A DNA stretch of 64,000 nucleotides from a bacterium (GTDB lineage Bacteria; Joyebacterota; Joyebacteria; Joyebacterales; Joyebacteraceae). Below the pieces are notes generated by a model, which was not told the DNA's origin, ran no database searches, and worked only from the letters and a program-made list of their open reading frames with translations. This document shows positions 60,879 to 64,000 of this stretch, piece after piece. Location: contig JALGZK010000006.1 in assembly GCA_025774935.1 (NCBI GenBank), forward strand, positions 50,638 through 114,637, written 5' to 3'. The translations under genes and the position numbers were made by a program. Position 1 is the first letter of the stretch, and the number at the start of each line of letters is the position of its first letter.

Positions 60879-62525
60879 GTGTTCGACCAGGATCTAAGGG
60901 AAGCGCTCGACAGGGCCATTCGGAAGCTCGGCTACGACGTCGAGAAGATCGAGGTGTCCCCGCCGAAGGACCCGTCGCATGGCGACGCCGCGACGAACGT
61001 GGCGCTCGCCCTCGCGAAGCCGCTCAAGAAGAACCCGCGAGAGATCGCGCAGTCGCTCGTCGACGCCCTCGAGCTCCCGGCCGAGTTCGTCGCGAAGATC
61101 GAGATCGCGGGCCCCGGGTTCATCAACTTCCGGTTCGCTCCGCAGTGGTACGACGCTTCACTCCGCGCAGTGGTACGCGAGGGCGAGGCCTACGGGCGCA
61201 CGGAGTCGCACCGCGGCGAGAAGATCCAGATCGAGTTCGTGAGCGCGAACCCGACGGGCCCCCTGAACGTCGTGAGCGCGCGCGCCGCGGCGGTCGGAGA
61301 CGCGATCGGGAACCTGCTCGAGGCGACCGGCGTCGATGTCCAGCGCGAGTACTACGTGAACGACGGCGGTCAGCAGATCGAGAAGCTCGCGCTCTCCGTC
61401 GAGGCGCGCTTCCGCGAGATGGAAGGGGAGGAGCTCGAGATCCCCGAGGGCGGCTACCACGGCGAGTACCTGGTCGACGTGACGAAGGCGATCGTCGAGG
61501 AGACGCCCGCCGTCAGGGACATGTCTGGCGACGAGCGCATCGCGCACTTCAGGCGCGCCGCCGTCGACGCGATCGTGGGCGGACAGAAGCGCGACCTCGA
61601 GGCGTACGGCGTCGGGTTCGACAGATGGTTCCACGAGAGCGAGGTGGCCGAGGCGGGGGAGGTCGACGCTGCGCTCGAGAAGCTGCGCGCGTCGGGGGAG
61701 ACGTACGAGAAGGAAGAGGCGCTCTGGCTCGCGACGGCGGCCCACGGCACGAACGACGACAAGGTCATCGTCAAGCGCGACGGCGTTCCGACCTACCTCC
61801 TTCCGGACGTCGCGTACCATCTGAACAAGTTCGACCGCGGCTTCGATCCCGTCATCGACCTCTGGGGACCCGACCATCACGCGCACGTCGCCGAGACGCA
61901 CGCGGCGCTCGAGATCCTCGGCTTCCCGCGCGAGAGGCTCGAGATCCAGATCGTGCAGCAGGTGAACCTGCTCGAGGGCGGGGAGATCGTGAAGATGTCG
62001 AAGCGCGCCGGGAAGATCGTCTCGCTCAGGGAGCTCGTCGAGGACGTCGGCGTTGACGTCGCGAAGTTCTTCTTCCTCATGCGGAAGCAGTCCGCGCATC
62101 TCGACTTCGATCTCGACCTCGCTCGCGAGCAAGGTGAGGAGAACCCCGTCTTCTACGTCCAGTACGCGCACGCGAGGGTCGCGAGCCTCGTGAGGTTCGC
62201 GGAGGAGCGCGGGTACGAGGTGCCATCGCCCGACGACGTCGATCTCTCAGACGTCGTCACCTCGGGCGACGCCAACGGTCTCATCCTTCTCCTCGCGGAG
62301 TTCCCGATGCTCGTCGAGGGAGCGGCGAGGGCGCGCGAGCCGCACCGCCTGACCACGTACCTCCGCGACGTGTCGGCGAAGTTCCACGCCTACTACCACG
62401 ACCACCGTGTCGTGACCGACGACGAGAAGACATCGGCCGCGCGGCTCTTCCTCTCACAGGCCACGCGGAATGTCCTGAGAAACGGCCTCACGCTCCTCGG
62501 CGTTGGCGCCCCCGACCGGATGTAG
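60879..62525 (+). CDS. argS: Arginyl-tRNA synthetase with altered HIGH motif
   Basis: 548 aa, GTG start. ArgRS landmarks: an N-terminal Add1 domain, S-A-N-P-T-G-P-L, the E-Y-Y-V-N-D-G-G-Q-Q segment, K-M-S-K-R, and the C-terminal anticodon domain with Q-Y-A-H-A-R. The class I HIGH motif, usually H-x-G-H after P-T-G-P-L, reads N130-V-V-S133. Both His are absent. The rest of the enzyme is complete, so it is probably active and the change is a family variant. Confidence 0.95.
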   Translation: MFDQDLREALDRAIRKLGYDVEKIEVSPPKDPSHGDAATNVALALAKPLKKNPREIAQSLVDALELPAEFVAKIEIAGPGFINFRFAPQWYDASLRAVVREGEAYGRTESHRGEKIQIEFVSANPTGPLNVVSARAAAVGDAIGNLLEATGVDVQREYYVNDGGQQIEKLALSVEARFREMEGEELEIPEGGYHGEYLVDVTKAIVEETPAVRDMSGDERIAHFRRAAVDAIVGGQKRDLEAYGVGFDRWFHESEVAEAGEVDAALEKLRASGETYEKEEALWLATAAHGTNDDKVIVKRDGVPTYLLPDVAYHLNKFDRGFDPVIDLWGPDHHAHVAETHAALEILGFPRERLEIQIVQQVNLLEGGEIVKMSKRAGKIVSLRELVEDVGVDVAKFFFLMRKQSAHLDFDLDLAREQGEENPVFYVQYAHARVASLVRFAEERGYEVPSPDDVDLSDVVTSGDANGLILLLAEFPMLVEGAARAREPHRLTTYLRDVSAKFHAYYHDHRVVTDDEKTSAARLFLSQATRNVLRNGLTLLGVGAPDRM

Positions 62526-62566
62526 GCCCCGAAACCGCCCCGCCCGTGGGCACTCCCCGTTACATC

Positions 62567-62596
62567 TTGGCATCCGGCTGTAGTTTATGGTATTGT
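62567..62596 (+). promoter_or_regulatory. Promoter after argS
   Basis: TTGGCA (62567-62572), 18-base spacer, TATTGT (62591-62596). Confidence 0.45.
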
Positions 62597-62697
62597 TGAA
62601 CTTGGCGTGACATCACGGGCGCAGCCTCGGCTCGCCGCTGATCAGGGGGGAGACCATCCTACTCAAGGGACGCGACCGCGTATTCCCCATCGAGGAC

Positions 62698-63414
62698 GTG
62701 GAGCAGACGATCCGCGGCCTCAAGAACGTCAGATCCGCACGGGTTATCTCGGATAGCAAGGGCGGGATCCTCGAAGTGCACGTCGTTTCGGACTCGGAAC
62801 GAGCCCCCAAGCAGATCTCGCGCGACGTAGAATCCATGCTGGTGGCGAAGCTGGGTGTTGCGGTAGACTACCGCAAGATCAGCGTTGCCCAGGTCGACGG
62901 CGAGGTCGGCGACGAGGGCGCCGAGTTCGTGCGCGTGGTAGAGGTGCCCGAACTCGATGACGGAGCCGATGTCGTTCGGTCGGAGGGCGCGCGGGTCAGG
63001 TTCATCGGCGTGAGCGTCGCGCAGTCGGAGCTCATGGCCGACGCGAAGGTGGAGGTCGCCCTCGGGAGCGTCACGACCGCCGCTGCGGTGTCCGGGGCCG
63101 ACTCGACCGACTCGGTCCTCAGGCTGATAGCGGAGGCGACGCTCGAAGCAGTGCAGCGGTTCTTCGAGGGGGGCGGGCTCTTCTCGATCAGCTCGATCGA
63201 GCAGACCACGATCGGCGGGAGATCGATCATCGTCGTCAACGTCGCCCACCTCGCGGAGCGGCACGAGAGACTGCTCGTGGGCGCGTGTCCCGTCAACGGA
63301 GACGTTCCGAAGGCGGCGGCGCTCGCGACACTGGACGCGGTCAATCGGTTCCTGGGGAGGTTGAGCCTCAAGGAGCCGACGGAATACGAAATCGGGCCGG
63401 CATCGGAGAGCTAG
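62698..63414 (+). CDS. Conserved protein of unknown function
   Basis: 238 aa from a GTG at 62698. The frame is open further upstream, and residues read I-L-L-K-G-R-D-R-V-F-P-I-E-D before the GTG look coding; an ATC at 62656 after a GGGGGGAG site is a possible true start. Domain 1 (~1-75) has E-Q-T-I-R-G-L-K-N-V-R-S-A-R-V ... P-K-Q-I-S-R-D-V-E-S, and domain 2 (~95-220) is a two-layer alpha/beta fold with repeated A-x-A-T-L-x-A-V. Homologues with the same beginning occur in other bacteria, but I know no function. It precedes the membrane sensor at the right edge. Confidence 0.65.
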   Translation: MEQTIRGLKNVRSARVISDSKGGILEVHVVSDSERAPKQISRDVESMLVAKLGVAVDYRKISVAQVDGEVGDEGAEFVRVVEVPELDDGADVVRSEGARVRFIGVSVAQSELMADAKVEVALGSVTTAAAVSGADSTDSVLRLIAEATLEAVQRFFEGGGLFSISSIEQTTIGGRSIIVVNVAHLAERHERLLVGACPVNGDVPKAAALATLDAVNRFLGRLSLKEPTEYEIGPASES

Positions 63415-63471
63415 AACCCAGAGCAGGAAGAAGCGGAGCGAATCACCTCACTGAGCGAAGCGGTGCCCCTT

Positions 63472-63529
63472 TTGCCCCATGCCGTCGTCTGCCGAAGAGT
63501 CAGCGGTGATCATCACCCGGCAGGGGCAA
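63472..63529 (+). other. Structured RNA leader upstream of a 19-codon ORF
   Basis: TTGCCCC (63472-63478) pairs with GGGGCAA (63523-63529), and GCCG (63481-63484) with CGGC (63518-63521). Inside lies the palindromic GGTGATCATCACC (63505-63517). The hairpin ends 8 bases before the ribosome binding site of the 19-codon ORF, so it could control its translation or serve as a terminator of the gene before. Confidence 0.45.
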
Positions 63530-63547
63530 TCCGCAAGGAGGTGAGTA

Positions 63548-63607
63548 ATGTACTTCGTACGCATCCTGATCGAGCTCTTCCTGGCGGGTAAGTCTGGTTG
63601 GATGTAG
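63548..63607 (+). CDS. 19-aa ORF with very strong ribosome binding site
   Basis: AAGGAGGTG lies 4 bases before the ATG. The 19-residue product (starts M-Y-F-V-R-I-L-I-E-L-F-L, ends K-S-G-W-M) is hydrophobic and amphipathic. It ends 45 bases before the TTG start of a membrane sensor-like gene. It could be a leader peptide, a membrane micropeptide or a signalling-peptide precursor; I do not recognise a family. Confidence 0.45.
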   Translation: MYFVRILIELFLAGKSGWM

Positions 63608-63652
63608 CATCCCTTTCCATGCCGGCCCGTTCCCCCACTGAAAGGTGAACCC

Positions 63653-64000
63653 TTGAGCGACGCTCCTCCCAAGGGGCCTTTTGAGGGCACATCACTCGCG
63701 TTCAGGATCTACTACGCGGGAATCGTCTTTGCAGGTGTCTGGCTTGCTGTCCGGACCTTTCCGGGGGTTCAGGTAGAGTCGTGGGCGCCGATCCTCTGGT
63801 GGTTGACGTTCGCATTCGCTGCGGAGCTCAGTCCAATCCCACTTCCCGGACTTAACGCCTACATCACAGTCAGTTCTGCGCTCGACTACGCAGCGATCGT
63901 TGTGTTTGGGCCCGTTGTCGCCGCCATGTTGTCCACGATTAGCACGGTAGCGACGTCGCTCTTCGTTCGCCGGCTGTCCCCTCACAAGGTCCTCTTCAAC
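63653..64000 (+). CDS. N-terminus of a polytopic membrane protein, probably a sensor (3' truncated by window edge)
   Basis: TTG start at 63653 with an AAAGGTG site. The visible ~116 residues have hydrophobic helices at about 18-33, 45-58 and 73-95, with a W-W-L-T-F-A-F-A-A-E-L motif and Y-A-A-I-V-V-F-G-P. The start resembles the membrane sensor regions that precede HD-GYP or GGDEF output domains, but the output domain lies outside the window. The base composition is less GC-biased than in neighbouring genes. Confidence 0.55.
   Translation, partial: MSDAPPKGPFEGTSLAFRIYYAGIVFAGVWLAVRTFPGVQVESWAPILWWLTFAFAAELSPIPLPGLNAYITVSSALDYAAIVVFGPVVAAMLSTISTVATSLFVRRLSPHKVLFN

Noticed and set aside
62698-63414. 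Using only the GTG at 62698 as a sure start
   Set aside because: The coding-like sequence upstream and the weak ribosome site at the GTG make an earlier start (ATC at 62656) possible, so the start is left open.

Overview
The window is GC-rich, densely coding DNA from a Gram-negative bacterium. It holds several outer-membrane beta-barrel proteins, lipoproteins with lipoboxes, and a secreted giant protein with a FlgD-like/T9SS-like C-terminal domain beside PorV-like proteins. It also encodes a complete Rnf complex, an anaerobic class III ribonucleotide reductase, and a rubredoxin/ferritin-type oxygen-defence operon. Together these suggest an anaerobe or microaerophile of the FCB type (Eisenbacteria/Krumholzibacteria/Latescibacteria-like). 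No rRNA or marker phylogeny was available, so the phylum is an inference. I see no insertion sequence, prophage or CRISPR array.

Layout. 1-2.3 kb: the 3' end of a membrane gene, a short GldG-like protein, and about 0.9 kb with no convincing gene. 2.3-4.8 kb: an operon of two ferritin-like proteins, rubredoxin and an NADH-rubredoxin-type oxidoreductase. 5-11 kb: a small secreted tail protein, a secreted GH13 amylase, and the TldD/TldE protease pair. 11-14.3 kb (minus strand): a pilin-like DUF4900-type protein, a lipoprotein and an outer-membrane protein. 14.4-17.9 kb: a three-gene operon of a ParA ATPase fused to a glycogen-binding domain, a divergent ParA/MinD-like ATPase and a possibly inactive nuclease-fold protein. 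18-23.7 kb: a sigma-like regulator, lipoproteins, a transglutaminase-like protein, a Lys-rich mini-protein, envelope proteins and an XRE-cupin regulator. 23.8-31.5 kb (minus strand): a T9SS-like cargo locus. 31.7-34.7 kb: murJ, galE, tRNA-Phe and tRNA-Thr. 35-39 kb: three secreted carbohydrate-binding-like proteins. 39-40.5 kb: an ECF sigma/anti-sigma pair. 40.7-49 kb: purD, a TsaC/Sua5 protein, a low-molecular-weight phosphatase, rpiB, glyA, dCMP deaminase, nrdD and a glutaredoxin-like protein. 49-56.4 kb: a lipoprotein, rnfCDGEAB and a UbiA prenyltransferase. 56.5-64 kb: another tail protein, amrS, an RseC-like protein, rsfS, a nitroreductase, an FKBP lipoprotein, argS, an unknown conserved protein, and the start of a membrane sensor preceded by a 19-codon ORF.

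The most novel signal is a short C-terminal peptide shared by five otherwise different secreted proteins (genes at 5034, 35182, 36158, 37300 and 56623). Each ends in a variant of PVE[DN]x[ST]WGxIKx[LF][YF]. It looks like a C-terminal sorting or anchoring tag, comparable in logic to PEP-CTERM or T9SS domains but different in sequence. Three of the five genes form a tandem mosaic cluster with starch-binding-like domains, and a fourth sits directly upstream of a secreted amylase. The second is the cytoplasmic ParA ATPase carrying an AMPK/CBM48-type glycogen-binding domain, in an operon with a second, deviant ParA. Smaller oddities are an Asp at the expected glycyl-radical position of NrdD, a CTG start for rnfC, a compacted RnfB, an ArgRS lacking the HIGH histidines, and a structured leader plus 19-aa ORF at the right edge.
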